DNA of 64,000 nt from Prorocentrum cordatum (lineage: Eukaryota > Sar > Dinophyceae > Prorocentrales > Prorocentraceae). Positions 54,158 to 63,549 of the stretch are shown piece by piece. The stretch's first letter is position 1. Each line of letters begins with the position of its first letter. Under the pieces are notes generated by a model. The model saw nothing but the letters and a program-made list of their open reading frames with translations, did not search any database and was not told where the DNA came from. Location of the stretch: positions 173,501 through 237,500 of the forward strand of contig CAUYUJ010014338.1 in the NCBI GenBank assembly GCA_963575745.1, read 5' to 3'. Position numbers and translations under genes: made by a program.

Positions 54158-55817
54158 GCTCCCGAAAATCTCTGTTCCCTTCAGCCTCTATTCAAACATG
54201 ACGCACAAACAGGACAGGCTGACGCCGAGGCCACTGCCCGGCAGCACTGCGCTCACGATGTGCCTCCATGGTCACAGTCTCATCAACAATACAAAATGTA
54301 CCAGTCCTCGGAAACTGAGTCATGAGATCGAGCTTCGCCTTTCGCTGAGTCGTTCCTTCCACCAGCATAGCTGGATGATCCACCCAACGAATCTCGCAAC
54401 CCAAAGCATTCATCGCCTGCCTTATGATCTGAATCTGCGTAGCACACTTGCGATCACGCCCGCCTGTAGTGTCCCACTGCAGGTAGTCATACAATGACTT
54501 GGCATCCACGACGCACAAGCCCTTCTTGAGAAACTCCTCCTCGGGTGTCTCCTCATTGCGCCCTGCCAGAGATAGTAAACGACGATGCTCGCACCAGCGC
54601 TCCCACTCGTCCAGCCTGAAATTGGAGAAAGCAAACTCGTGACACAGAGTGACCATCCAACCCAGCTCGGCAACGCCTGAATTGAGTGACGATGTCTCGG
54701 CATGTAGCGTAGAGTCCACAACGCGATTCATCCTTGAGCTCCGCCAAGCCAGTAGACTGGCAGGCTGCCGCTTTCCCTTGGAAATCGACCTCGAAGTTGC
54801 CAGAATAGCATATGCACCTTGAGATCCGCCTTCACTGCTGTTGTGCAGGCTCGCATCCGACATGGACATCCAGATGATCTCAGTGAGCGGAATCGACCAC
54901 ACGGTGATACCAAGCTCAGCCGTGTCCTTCATAGACTTGACCAACTGATTGATCTCCTTCACGTCCTCGTAAGTAAGCTTACACAAGGGTTGCTGTAGTA
55001 GACTGCACCTGCCACTCCCATCAGCTCTGAGTTCACAAGTTCGCCAGTTCAAAGATCCGAGCACTGCGCGGGCTTGACTGCATTCACCTGGACTGCACAT
55101 CTCATGGGCGCTATGACCCTTGGACACCTTGATCGGCGCAAGTCTCTCCTCAATGAACTTCGTCATGGTCGCATGAAAATCGTGCTGCTCGTCCTGCCGG
55201 TAGTGCCTCCCGTTGAACATCGCTTCATCCTTTTCCTTCATCAACGTCTTCACCTTGCCAAAGCGTCGCCGTCCACGTAGTGCCTCCATCTGCCGATGGT
55301 GTCGATCGCCTCCGACGTCGAAGATGTCGTCCACCTCCACAACCACGATGCCCTCCACATCCGGGATGGCCTGCACTCCCGGCCCACCTCCACGACGCTC
55401 ACCCCCTAGATCCGCCAGTCGAACCAGCGGCTGCCCAGACACCGTCTCTGGGAACAGCATGAACACAGCAGGGTCCAAGGTGCTCTGTCGGTAGCCCAAG
55501 TCCACAATATCTCTCTTTAGTCCCTTCCTGAAGTGTAGTGGAGCGTCTCCAAGACCATGCACACCAGACACCAGTTCGATGAGTTGGCCAGCAGCAAGAC
55601 CAGGTAGCCCAGACTCGTTCTCTCGCACCAGCCAGTCGGACTGCATAAACGCCTTCCAGAGATCCCCAATGGTAGCCACCCACTTGTTGGACGCCGCATT
55701 CTGCAACACCATCATCAGGGAACTGGTAGTCACCGTAGGGGCGGAACGAACTAGTGAGAGCAGGTCTGGATCTTGATCACCTCGCACACACCACCTGCTC
55801 TTGTAGCTGGGTCCCAT
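54158..55817 (-). pseudogene. Copia reverse transcriptase and RNase H
   Basis: A long frame from 55,817 to 54,192 (541 codons). SRWCVRGDQDPDLLS starts the RVT_2-type domain. GDLWKAFMQSD carries the first catalytic Asp (55,662-55,664) and VVVEVDDIFD the Asp pair (55,326-55,331). RNase H follows with MSDASLHNS (Asp near 54,856), HAETSSLNSGVAELGW and VDAKSLYDYL, the Copia arrangement of acidic residues. This module makes DNA from the element's RNA and removes the RNA template. Within this frame no stop is seen, so it is the best-preserved part. It is fused upstream to the linker in another frame at about 55,817. Confidence 0.9.
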
Positions 55818-56760
55818 CCCCTCGCCCCTCAGAAGGTTTCTTGCGACGCACCAATCTTGAGGGAATAATTCGGTTCTCCTTGCCCTGCCTCAATAATGCA
55901 CTCCTCACCTTCTGACTTTCCTCCACGCTGAGCACCTTCACACCTCCAGTGGATAGCACTCCGTCCCACTCGGTCGCATCAGACTTGTTCCACTCGGGCC
56001 ACTCTTCTTTCGTAATACTTCTCTCCAGCACCTCATCGCCACCACGCTTCTTCGTGAAATAGTCGTCCTCCTCAGCTCCTTTGCCGGCCGCCTGAATGAA
56101 ATAGATGTCCTCCTCGAGCTCCTTCTCCCAGTCGATGGTCATGAGGTCCTCATTATGGTCGCTCATCCTCTCGTCTGCAGCGGGAGGGCGACGATTCCCA
56201 AGATCTAGCTGCTGATTCCTTGCCACCGCCTGAGCGATAGCAGCTTCGATACGGCGCTTGGTAGTACTTGGCCCACCCTGCGGCTCCTCCTCAAGCTTGC
56301 GAACCAGACCACGACTCTGCCCACTGATCTCCAGCTCCATGCCCGGCGAGTCGGGCACCTCTTCGATGCTCTTGGCAGCTGAGGCAGCGGCCCTCTGAAG
56401 CATTTCCTCCTCAGACTCGAACTTCTCAGACTTCGGCTTCGCGTTCCTCTCGAAAGGCTCGCGCGGCTCCTCCTCACGGGCGGCTCGAACTTCTTCAGCA
56501 ACAGCCTTCGCCATGTCATCCTCCCCGGGGGAAGTCTTCGCCTCCTCCTCGTCTGCTTCCTTGGTTTCCTCGGTGTTCGGCCCGACCACAAGTGCTTCAG
56601 GAGCAGCAGATTCGGGTAGTCCTTCACCTTCGGCTCGGGTTGGTGCGTCAGCATGTCCACGAGATGGTGACTGCTCCTTCCCTGGGTTCACCTCGGCAGG
56701 CTCGTAGAATTCACGATCTCCATCCCAGGCCCATTCAGGTGGAGGCCCTTCAGCAGCCAC
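55777..56760 (-). pseudogene. Copia pol linker between integrase and reverse transcriptase
   Basis: A 327-codon frame, strongly acidic (many Glu/Asp, EETKEADEEEAKTSPGEDD), followed by KSDATEWDGVLSTGGVKVL and KENRIIPSRLVRRKKP. The latter is the conserved lead-in to a Copia reverse transcriptase. The reverse transcriptase continues in another frame from about 55,817. Acidic linkers of this sort are usual in Copia polyproteins. Confidence 0.75.
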
Positions 56761-56788
56761 ATCAGCAAAGCCCTGCCTCTTGCCTCGC

Positions 56789-58334
56789 TTACCCAGCTGC
56801 CCGCAAGTCGTCGTAGTAGGTACTCAGTAACTCGGCCCCTCTACACTCGTCGCTGGTAGCCAGCCTTACCTGCTCCAGCCCGCACTGCCACAGCTCGCCC
56901 TTGTGATTAACCCACACCGAGCCGTCCTTGACCATCAGCACTACGCACGGGCCAACCCATCGCTCCTTACGGTAGTCCGGGCACCAGCGATCACCAGCAT
57001 CTTTGGAGAACTTCCTCCACGCACGAACCCAATCTCCCGGTTGTACATGCACTCGAGGTGTCCGCTGGCAAGCACCCTCTTGATTGAGCTGTGAGTACCC
57101 ACCTCCATCATGGCCCGATGAGCAGCCAAGCGGAGTCTATGAGCCCGCTGAAGCTCGGTATTGGGATCCTGAATCAGAAGTCGAGGATCCATGCAGTCGT
57201 CTGACAGGAGACTTCCGGGAAGGCGAGGTAGTTGGCCCAGTGCCCGCTGTGCTGGTGTAGCGCCTGACCTGTTGAGACACCTATTCTTCGCCGCCTCGCA
57301 CTGCAGGGCGAGAGCCTCTGCCTCCTGCTTGGTATCGGGGGCCTCCAACTCACAAGCCTTTGCATAGATGGCCTTAATGTCGTCCAGCTCGCTCAGTCTT
57401 CGCGTTCTTCCACGGAGCTCGAGCATCAATAGTTGAGACCAGGCAGCCTTCTTCTCCAGCTCGGTCCGCGAACGTGCCCATGAATCCCTTGCCCTCGTCC
57501 ACCACAAGAATCTCTGGCGGCCCAAACACCCGTGGCCAGCTCCGACAGAATGCAAGCCATACATTCCGCGGTGTCTTCTTGCCCTTTGGGACCTTCTGAA
57601 AAAATTGAGTAGTGTGCGCCCCAGTCAGTAATATTCAGATACGGAACGTTTTCGCGAGTCCCCTCCTTGATGAAGAGCAGGTCCACCCCGACCACATGGT
57701 TCATGCGGTTCGACTTCGGTATGGCTCCTACCCTCCTGGGCTTTGGAAGCATTCTAGCACTGCAGATGTCGCACTTGAACTTGGTCTTGGCCCACTTCAC
57801 CAGATGAGGTCGTACTCTGCCGAGACGAAGAGGTCGACAGAAGTCCACACTGTTTGGGTGGGCCCACTTCTCATGCAGCTCCCTGATGAGCTTCTTCTCC
57901 GCCTCACTTGGCTGACTGTCCTCCAACGTGTCCTCCTCCTGCGGTTCCTCCTCGGGCGCCTCCTGGTCCTCGCCCTCCGCCTCATCGATGTCCTCTTCAT
58001 TAAAAACCTGACTCTCTGCATTGTCCTCGCGCAGCTGGTGACTAAGACCTCGAGCGATAGCTTGGCAGAGTCCCGGAGAATAGCGTCCAGCAGAGTGTGC
58101 CTTCCCATTGATCAAGATCTCGTGCTCATGGTTACCCTTGCACTGCCGGTCCAGCTCCTTGGCGAGGCATGGCGGGTTGGTGAGAAAGGTCGTAGGCTTA
58201 TTCCAGAACTTCCCAGTCTTGCCCTTGAGCCCAAACCGACATTGATCAGCATGGATGGTGAAGACCCCTTCCAGGCTGGCCAGAGCTTGGACCTCCGGCT
58301 CTTGAAAACTCCTGCACGTCCGAGGGTGTTCGAA
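56789..58334 (-). pseudogene. Copia integrase (broken)
   Basis: HEKWAH (His pair) and CDIC (Cys pair) at about 57,875-57,762 form the HHCC zinc site. The core begins NHVVGVDLLFIKEG with catalytic Asp at 57,681-57,683. The second Asp is in ILVVDEGKGFMG (57,497-57,499), and the Glu in NAKTE (57,392-57,394), exactly 35 codons after the second Asp (DD35E). The C-terminal SH3-like part, GDWVRAWRKF and WVGPCVVLMVKDGSVWVNHK, is at about 57,040-56,900. Frame changes lie near 57,560, 57,385 and 57,050. The enzyme inserts element DNA into the host genome. Confidence 0.88.
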
Positions 58335-58792
58335 AGAAAATACCGCCCACTTGCATGACGCTCCGCAAGTACACGCACTGCAAACCTGAGGTGATTGAGA
58401 CCAGCGCTGGGATGAGCCCTTGCCTTCTTGGGATCCATGTGGGAGTAGTTCCACTCCATCAAGGAGCTCATTGAACCGCACGGTGGGGTCCCCACTGTAA
58501 GATCAGGATCACGAGCTCGAACATCAGCAAGACATGAGGCTCGATCCTGAGCTCGATCAAAGTTCCATCCTGACTTGAGATCATACGACGTTCCAGTGCC
58601 ACACTGACTCTTCTCCAACGTTTCAGCGACCCTTGGCATCGAATCCACCTCTGCAACCTTGATGTCTTGCACCTTCCGAAGATCCGCGAGCACCTTGTGA
58701 GGCAGATCCTTCTTGGTTTCATCTAGGAACGTGAAATTCTCCTCGACTTCCCAGTTCAGAAAGATAGTCTCCTCATTCAGCTGGTCCGGCAC
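58150..58792 (-). pseudogene. C5-methyltransferase-like segment within Copia pol
   Basis: The frame after 58,792 reads GTSYDLKSGWNFDRAQDRAS, then DPDLTVGTPPCGSMSSLMEW. The PPC at 58,478-58,486 in this setting resembles motif IV (catalytic Cys) of cytosine-5 DNA methyltransferases. In the next frame FEHPRTCRSFQ, then ADQCRFGLKG and TTFLTNPP follow, in places comparable to motifs VI and VIII. No clear SAM-binding FxGxG is seen, so activity is doubtful. A frame change near 58,340 splits it. The segment lies between protease and integrase, where ordinary Copia elements have nothing comparable. Confidence 0.5.
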
Positions 58793-58795
58793 CTA
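58793..58795 (-). other. in-frame TAG stop in Copia pol
   Basis: The frame EAYEERGD is followed by TAG and then continues as VPDQLNEETIFLNWE in the same frame. The protein-like sequence on both sides indicates a nonsense change or a sequencing error. Confidence 0.85.
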
Positions 58796-59960
58796 GTCCC
58801 CCCGCTCCTCGTAGGCCTCGCCGTGCAGCTTCCACCACCTCCTGCCGATCACGTACACCCGGTCGTGCATCAGCTTCTTCGCATTGAGTAGCTGCTTCTC
58901 GTTCGTGACCATCACCGCGCCATCGCCCCCCAGATCTTGAGTCTTGGCGTCCTCAAAGTAGCTCCACAGGTGAAGCCGTCCAGGCACAGCGTCGTCACCC
59001 TTCAGAGATCGTCCCCGGACCACCAGCCGCAGTCCTCGTACTCCATCACGCCCTCGTGGCGCTTGCGTACCTTCTTCCGATCCCTCGCTGGCTGCTCGTT
59101 CTTGGTTGAACTCCCTCCGCTCTGCCCTGGGCTCGGAACTGGTATCTCCACGGCCGCTCTGGTAGGGCTGAAGTTCGGCATCTGACTCCTGGCTGTCCTG
59201 GGAGCTGGCCTTCTCGATGCTGATGGCCTCTGATACATCTCCCCGAACACCTCCTCCAGCGTTTCGTCCCTCAGGCGAAGTAGCGTGCGGTTCTTCTCCT
59301 TGGACAGCATCGCGTAGGCTTTGGGCCCCTTCTCCCAGCGCCCCCCGCACTGCACGCGCTGCATAGCTGAGACCACGCCGCCCATGCCCTCGATCATCTC
59401 GAGGGGGTGAGCGCACTCCCCCCGATTCATCGCAGACCTGCCCACCGTCGTGTGCAGAGGGTATCCCAGGATCCACCTCCAGTGAGCCCTGTCCTTCGGT
59501 AGTACCTCCCACTCGTGGAACTCGCACTTCCCATCCTTGCACTTGTGGTAGAACATCCCGAACTGGTCCGACGAGGGCTCCGTCAGTACGCACCTCTGCG
59601 CTCTCTGGATGTTCTGGCCCTCCTTGCACTTGCAGTAGACTGGCCTCCACTCTGGGTAGTAGTAGACTCCGTTCACGTTGGTCTCCTTCTCCCCCTGAGT
59701 TGGCCGCAGTCCCAGACGCCTGCGAGAGCTCTGTGAGGGTGGAGTCACGACGTTCACCTCCCCCTCGTCCTCCGTGCTGTCCCAGCCGCACCGGATGCCT
59801 CCACGAAGGCTCGAGAAGATGCCTACTAGCGGCCGCGCAGACGCCCAGAGCACCAAGCTGCAAGCGAGACGGACCCATGACTGCCTCGCTGGAGTGTGAG
59901 CTCGGACAAGAGAGGCTTTCACCTCCCTGAGATACGGAATTGCTGGATACATAACTTGCC
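58796..59960 (-). pseudogene. Cys-rich and basic segment of Copia pol, function unknown
   Basis: The frame 59,952-59,002 has protein-like sequence from about 59,680. It includes VYCKCKEGQNI, RCVLTEPSSDQFGMFYHKCK and DGKCEFHEWEVLPKD, with repeated C-x-C and C-x4-C patterns, then SKEKNRTLLRLRDETLEEVF and a basic tail. In frame 0 the segment continues as LLNAKKLMHDRVYVIGRRWW to the TAG at 58,793. I know no named domain here. A zinc-binding fold is possible from the cysteines. Confidence 0.55.
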
Positions 59961-59999
59961 GCTGTGGCGGATTCGTTGCCGCCTTGACTCAAACGGCTA

Positions 60000-60680
60000 T
60001 CGCAACGAAAGTCGTCCATGGTGTGTCCATGGGCCCCTCCTGGAACTGTCCAGCCCTCTGCTCTGAACTCCACGACCGATACTGCAACATGGCCTGTGTT
60101 AACTTCCCTCATGCGAACCTCCGAGCCTGCTCGCCTCAATATAAGTTTCATCTCATCTAAGTCCACAACAGTTCTGAACTTCCTAAGAGTCTTGACTGGC
60201 AACAGCATGGGAACATTACCCTCAACAACCGTGAGCTCCAACAGACCATGAGCACCTCCAACCCCGAAAGGCGTGACGATAACTCCTACCGTACGAGCCT
60301 TACCTCCTACTCCTTGTGCCCGGGCTGGCTTATTGACCCATTTGAAACGTAGACCCCGTTGCTTTAGTGCTGAGGCCAACTGCTGTAAAGCCTCTGTCCC
60401 AATAAGGCCCGACTGAGCCGCAGTGTCCACCAGTGCCTTTCCATCCCCAAGAGAAAGCCCACACCGCGGTACCTCGTCGGCCTCAGACCTCCCAGATTCT
60501 CGAACACGTCCAGAACGCTCCCCAAGCAGTTCTTGAACTCTTAGAAGACACCCAAGATCAACTCCACCTCGGGCTTCACTCCCAGGAACTCCAGACACGC
60601 ACACCCGCAGAACTTGATCTCCAAGACGCTCCCCAGGTAGAAGGGCCTGGTGTGGATCTCCAGAGACTTCAGGGGCCTGA
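60000..60680 (-). pseudogene. Copia aspartic protease region (broken)
   Basis: KALVDTAAQSGLIG (catalytic Asp codon 60,425-60,427) is the DTAA-type active site seen in some retroelement proteases in place of DTG/DSG. It continues with LRFKWVNKPARAQGVGGKAR, ELTVVEGNVPMLLPVKTLRK and GTVVDL-like strands typical of a retropepsin fold. Upstream, 60,680-60,480 reads best in a different frame (RPLKSLEIHTRPFYLGSVLE). The enzyme would cut the Gag-Pol polyprotein. Confidence 0.75.
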
Positions 60681-61825
60681 TCACGATGATGCTTGCTTGC
60701 ACTTGGACTCGAACTCCAAGTATTCGCCCTCCCCCTCTGGGCGGGCAGCCGGTCCGTCCGCCGTTGCGCCCGCGAAGAAGCCAGCCTTGGGCCTCGCAGC
60801 TGCTGCAGCCGCTCCGCGAGCATCAGGTGGATTGTGGCACTCCCTGGCCCAATGGCCGACTTGGCCGCACCGAGCGCACTTGGTCCGCAGCTTGATCACA
60901 TCAATGTGTGCCTTCACCTTGCGGCCCTGGTTGCCCCTGTACCTCGCGCTGTTGCCGGACCTCGCCACCGGTGCCGGCGGCGCCTGTCCAGTGCCCTTGT
61001 CCTTGCCCTTGCCCTTGCCGCCCTTGCGGAAGCCCCTGCGATTCTTGTCCTGGCGAATCGACTCCGCACGGCCTGGTGAGACGCCAATGCCGTGGTCGCG
61101 TCTGCCTCCTCGTGCACCTCCCACAGGTCGTCTTCGAAGACGTAGATGTGCTCGTCGTCGTCCTCCTCCTCCGGAAACTCGGCGCTTTCCACGGGGAAGC
61201 TCTGCTCGCCGTCCTCGTCCAGAGATCCGTCGCCAAAGAACTGTCGATCACCCTCGTCCGTCGTGACCTTGTCCAGTCGGCGCAGCGCCTTGATCACCTC
61301 AGGCCCCTTGAAGCTCCCAGACGTCCAGGTCTGGATCATGTCCTCGCCTTTGTCTCCAAGCTTAGCGTGCCTCATCATGATGTATCCGCGAGCCTCTTCT
61401 GGTAGGTCCACTCCCTCACGCTTGAGCTCACTGAACCTGCTGACCGTCGCCAGTGTGTAGTCCAGCATGGACTGGCCCTTCTCCGTGAACGACGTGTAGA
61501 CCGCCTTCTCGAACGCTCGTGGCATCGTCTGCTCCAGATACGGCGCGAAGGCCTCGTCCAAGATCACCATGATGTTGTCCATGCCGTCCTCTGCCGTGAT
61601 GCGCTCGACCTCCATGTCCGCAATGGCTTCCTTGGCACTTCCCTTGAGCTGTCTGCTCAGCTTCGCGCCCCACTTGATCTTCTGGATGTCTGTGGTCGAT
61701 GCCCATAGCTGGAGTTCACGCTTCCACAGCTTGTAAGTCGATTCTGGCCGAACTCCGTCGTTGCTTGGTGGAGGCTCTCGGCCCCGACCTCCACGACGCT
61801 CTGAAGCCTCCTCATCTTCCGACAT
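60681..61825 (-). pseudogene. Copia gag with CCHC zinc knuckle (frameshifted)
   Basis: ATG at 61,825, 50 bp inside the 5' LTR on the element's strand. STYKLWKRELQLWASTTDIQ and KLSRQLKGSAKEAI match the start of a Copia capsid-like Gag. A frame change near 61,090 leads into a Lys/Gly-rich stretch (RGFRKGGKGKGKDKG) and the zinc knuckle CARCGQVGHWAREC (60,837-60,878; C-x2-C-x4-H-x4-C). Gag forms the virus-like particle and binds the element RNA. Confidence 0.88.
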
Positions 61826-61859
61826 GATATTGAAGTTCCTGGGAGCCGGTGATCGTCAC

Positions 61860-61873
61860 CTGCTCCGCTACCA
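61860..61873 (-). other. primer binding site
   Basis: On the element's strand TGGTAGCGGAGCAG lies one base inside the 5' LTR. It starts TGGTAGC-GAG, close to the complement of the 3' end of eukaryotic initiator-Met tRNA (ending CUACCA), the usual Copia primer. Confidence 0.7.
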
Positions 61874-61874
61874 C

Positions 61875-62157
61875 TGAGAAACCCACGATACTGATGACGA
61901 GCTCCTCCTGGGATATCTTCCCAATGGCGCGTCACAGTCGAGCGCCGGCGAGAGCAAGGTCCCCCGTGGAGACCAGCAACAGGATTGAAGTAGAAGAGAG
62001 CGGGAATATCTGGACTCTTCTGAGTGGGTTCGGGAGGGAAGCGGGGTAGGCCAGCCCGAGCACAAGATGGCCGCAGAAACAACATATGGGCGCTGGGCTG
62101 GGGAGACACTGGGGCTGAAGGGAAGGGCGTCTGGGCACTAGACTCAGGAAGTTTACA
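61875..62157 (-). repeat. LTR (5' LTR of the element)
   Basis: Directly repeated with 53,875-54,157. On the element's strand it runs TGTAAAC to TTTCTCA. This LTR would carry promoter and polyadenylation signals; none can be pinned by eye. Confidence 0.92.
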
Positions 62158-62162
62158 CTCAG
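62158..62162. repeat. target site duplication CTCAG (right)
   Basis: Perfect copy of 53,870-53,874. Confidence 0.9.
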
Positions 62163-62585
62163 CGTTTATAACGCGCTACCAAGCGGGCCTCTCGCGCGCG
62201 CGCGTCCACATCGTCCGAGCGCCCTTGCGCGCGCGATGTCGCAAGAACCCCTGAGACAGAGAGAGAGATAAACAACAAAAAACAAGTAACGAAGTGCACG
62301 CGCGCGCGACGTCGAGCGCGCGTGCCAAAATCCTTCAACGACCTGGGGGTGCGCAGCGAGTTCGCAACCGAGTGTCCCGAACCAAATCAAAAAATGTTGC
62401 TTGGCAACGTCAGTTGTCAAACAAAGCTGCGCTCGCGATTTTGCGGGCGCTTAAGAGAACCATCGGTTTTCAACCTGTTCATCATATTTTGCCAAACGGG
62501 CCTCTCGCGCCGCGTGTCGAACTCATTCGAAGGCTCTTGCGCGCGTGCTGAGGTGGAAGCGCGATCCGTGTCACACAATGCCACG
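62163..62585. other. GC-rich flank with CTCGCGCGCG motifs
   Basis: GGGCCTCTCGCGC, then GCGCCCTTGCGCGCG and CAAAATCCTTCAACGACC, recur loosely at 62,185, 62,310 and 62,500. They resemble the leading part of the three-copy family. No gene is seen. Confidence 0.45.
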
Positions 62586-63015
62586 CGGGCCACTCGCGCG
62601 CGTCGGCCACGCGCGCATGTCGAACTCCTTCAACAACCTTCATCGCCGACACGAAGGCACCGTCATCCTTATCGGCGGGCGTGATCAACATCGGCGCCGT
62701 CAATGGCCTTGCCGTCGTCATCGCCGCCGTCCTCGCCATCATCGCATATCTCATAATCGCGTCTATCGTTGTCGGCGTCGCCATGATACCGCGCCCACCC
62801 AAGTCACCGACTCGCACTGAAGTGCCCGCTGGGAAGTGCACGGCGGTCAGCGCCACCGCGGCCGCATCGGTTGCGCCAAACTAGCTGGCCGCTACGCGCG
62901 CGAGCATGCGCGGGCTGGCGCGGCCGCAGAAAGTGCACCAGCCAAAGCCAAACACTCATCGCAATCGCCGCCGCGTGGGTTGCGCAAACCAAGTAGCCGG
63001 TGGGTGGGTCGTGGA
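62586..63015 (+). repeat. three-copy repeat family, copy 2
   Basis: Collinear with 43,556-44,000 and 63,550-63,990. From about 62,681 a plus frame encodes a hydrophobic stretch (INIGAVNGLAVVIAAVLAII and onward) then VAMIPRPPKSPTRTEVPA and a stop at 62,884. The minus frame of the same DNA is equally conserved between copies, so coding is unproven. Confidence 0.75.
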
Positions 63016-63549
63016 ATGAGTCAACTCAATGTAACAATATATTGCACCACATAGGACTGTGCAACACAGATTGCACCGCGCAGACCGCACCACATGCATT
63101 CTTTTAAACAAACAGGAAATTGGGATCTGCCGCCCCCCCTTGGGGTTTATCCCCCGTCCCCGGGGTAGTGCGACGTCCATGCGAGTCTGCCCCATCGTTA
63201 CTTTTACATATGAAGTCAAGTCATCCTGGGGGGGCCCGGCATCGACCCCCCCCCCCCCCCCCGCACTTGTCAAACATCCCCACGCGCGCGCATTTGTTTA
63301 CGGAGAAATTCCATATACCACGGAAACAAAAAAGACGTTGCACCATCCTTGTAGTGTATCTGTGCATATATCTATATAATTATATAGATGACTCCGCGCA
63401 CGGTCTAAGATTGAGCTCCCCGAAAGCATCTGCAAACAACTAGTAACACAACCATGTGCAAACTCAAACGCGTCATCGACGCGCGCGTCGGAATCATTCG
63501 GGCGCCCTTGTGCGCATGCCTGGGGGGGGGGGCGCGGCCCCTTCCACGT
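63016..63549. other. spacer with poly-C tract, no gene seen
   Basis: A CCCCCCCCCCCCCCCC tract lies near 63,246-63,262. CTGCCGCCCCCCCTTGGGGT near 63,128 recalls 43,100. Nothing else is recognised. Confidence 0.5.

Larger units (their letters stand above)
53875..62157 (-). mobile_element. Ty1/Copia LTR retrotransposon, full length, defective
   Basis: An 8,283-bp element with 283-bp direct LTRs that start TG and end CA, flanked by the perfect 5-bp duplication CTCAG. On the minus strand the order is gag with a CCHC knuckle, aspartic protease, a Cys-rich segment, a C5-methyltransferase-like segment, integrase, reverse transcriptase and RNase H. Integrase before reverse transcriptase defines Copia rather than Gypsy. 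The two LTRs differ at about 10 of 283 positions with no indel. The coding region carries at least eight frame changes and an in-frame TAG, so this copy should not make a working polyprotein unless those are sequencing errors. Confidence 0.93.

Noticed and set aside
53875-62157. Gypsy-type classification of the LTR element
   Set aside because: Integrase lies upstream of reverse transcriptase and the RT/RNase H strings are of the Copia type.
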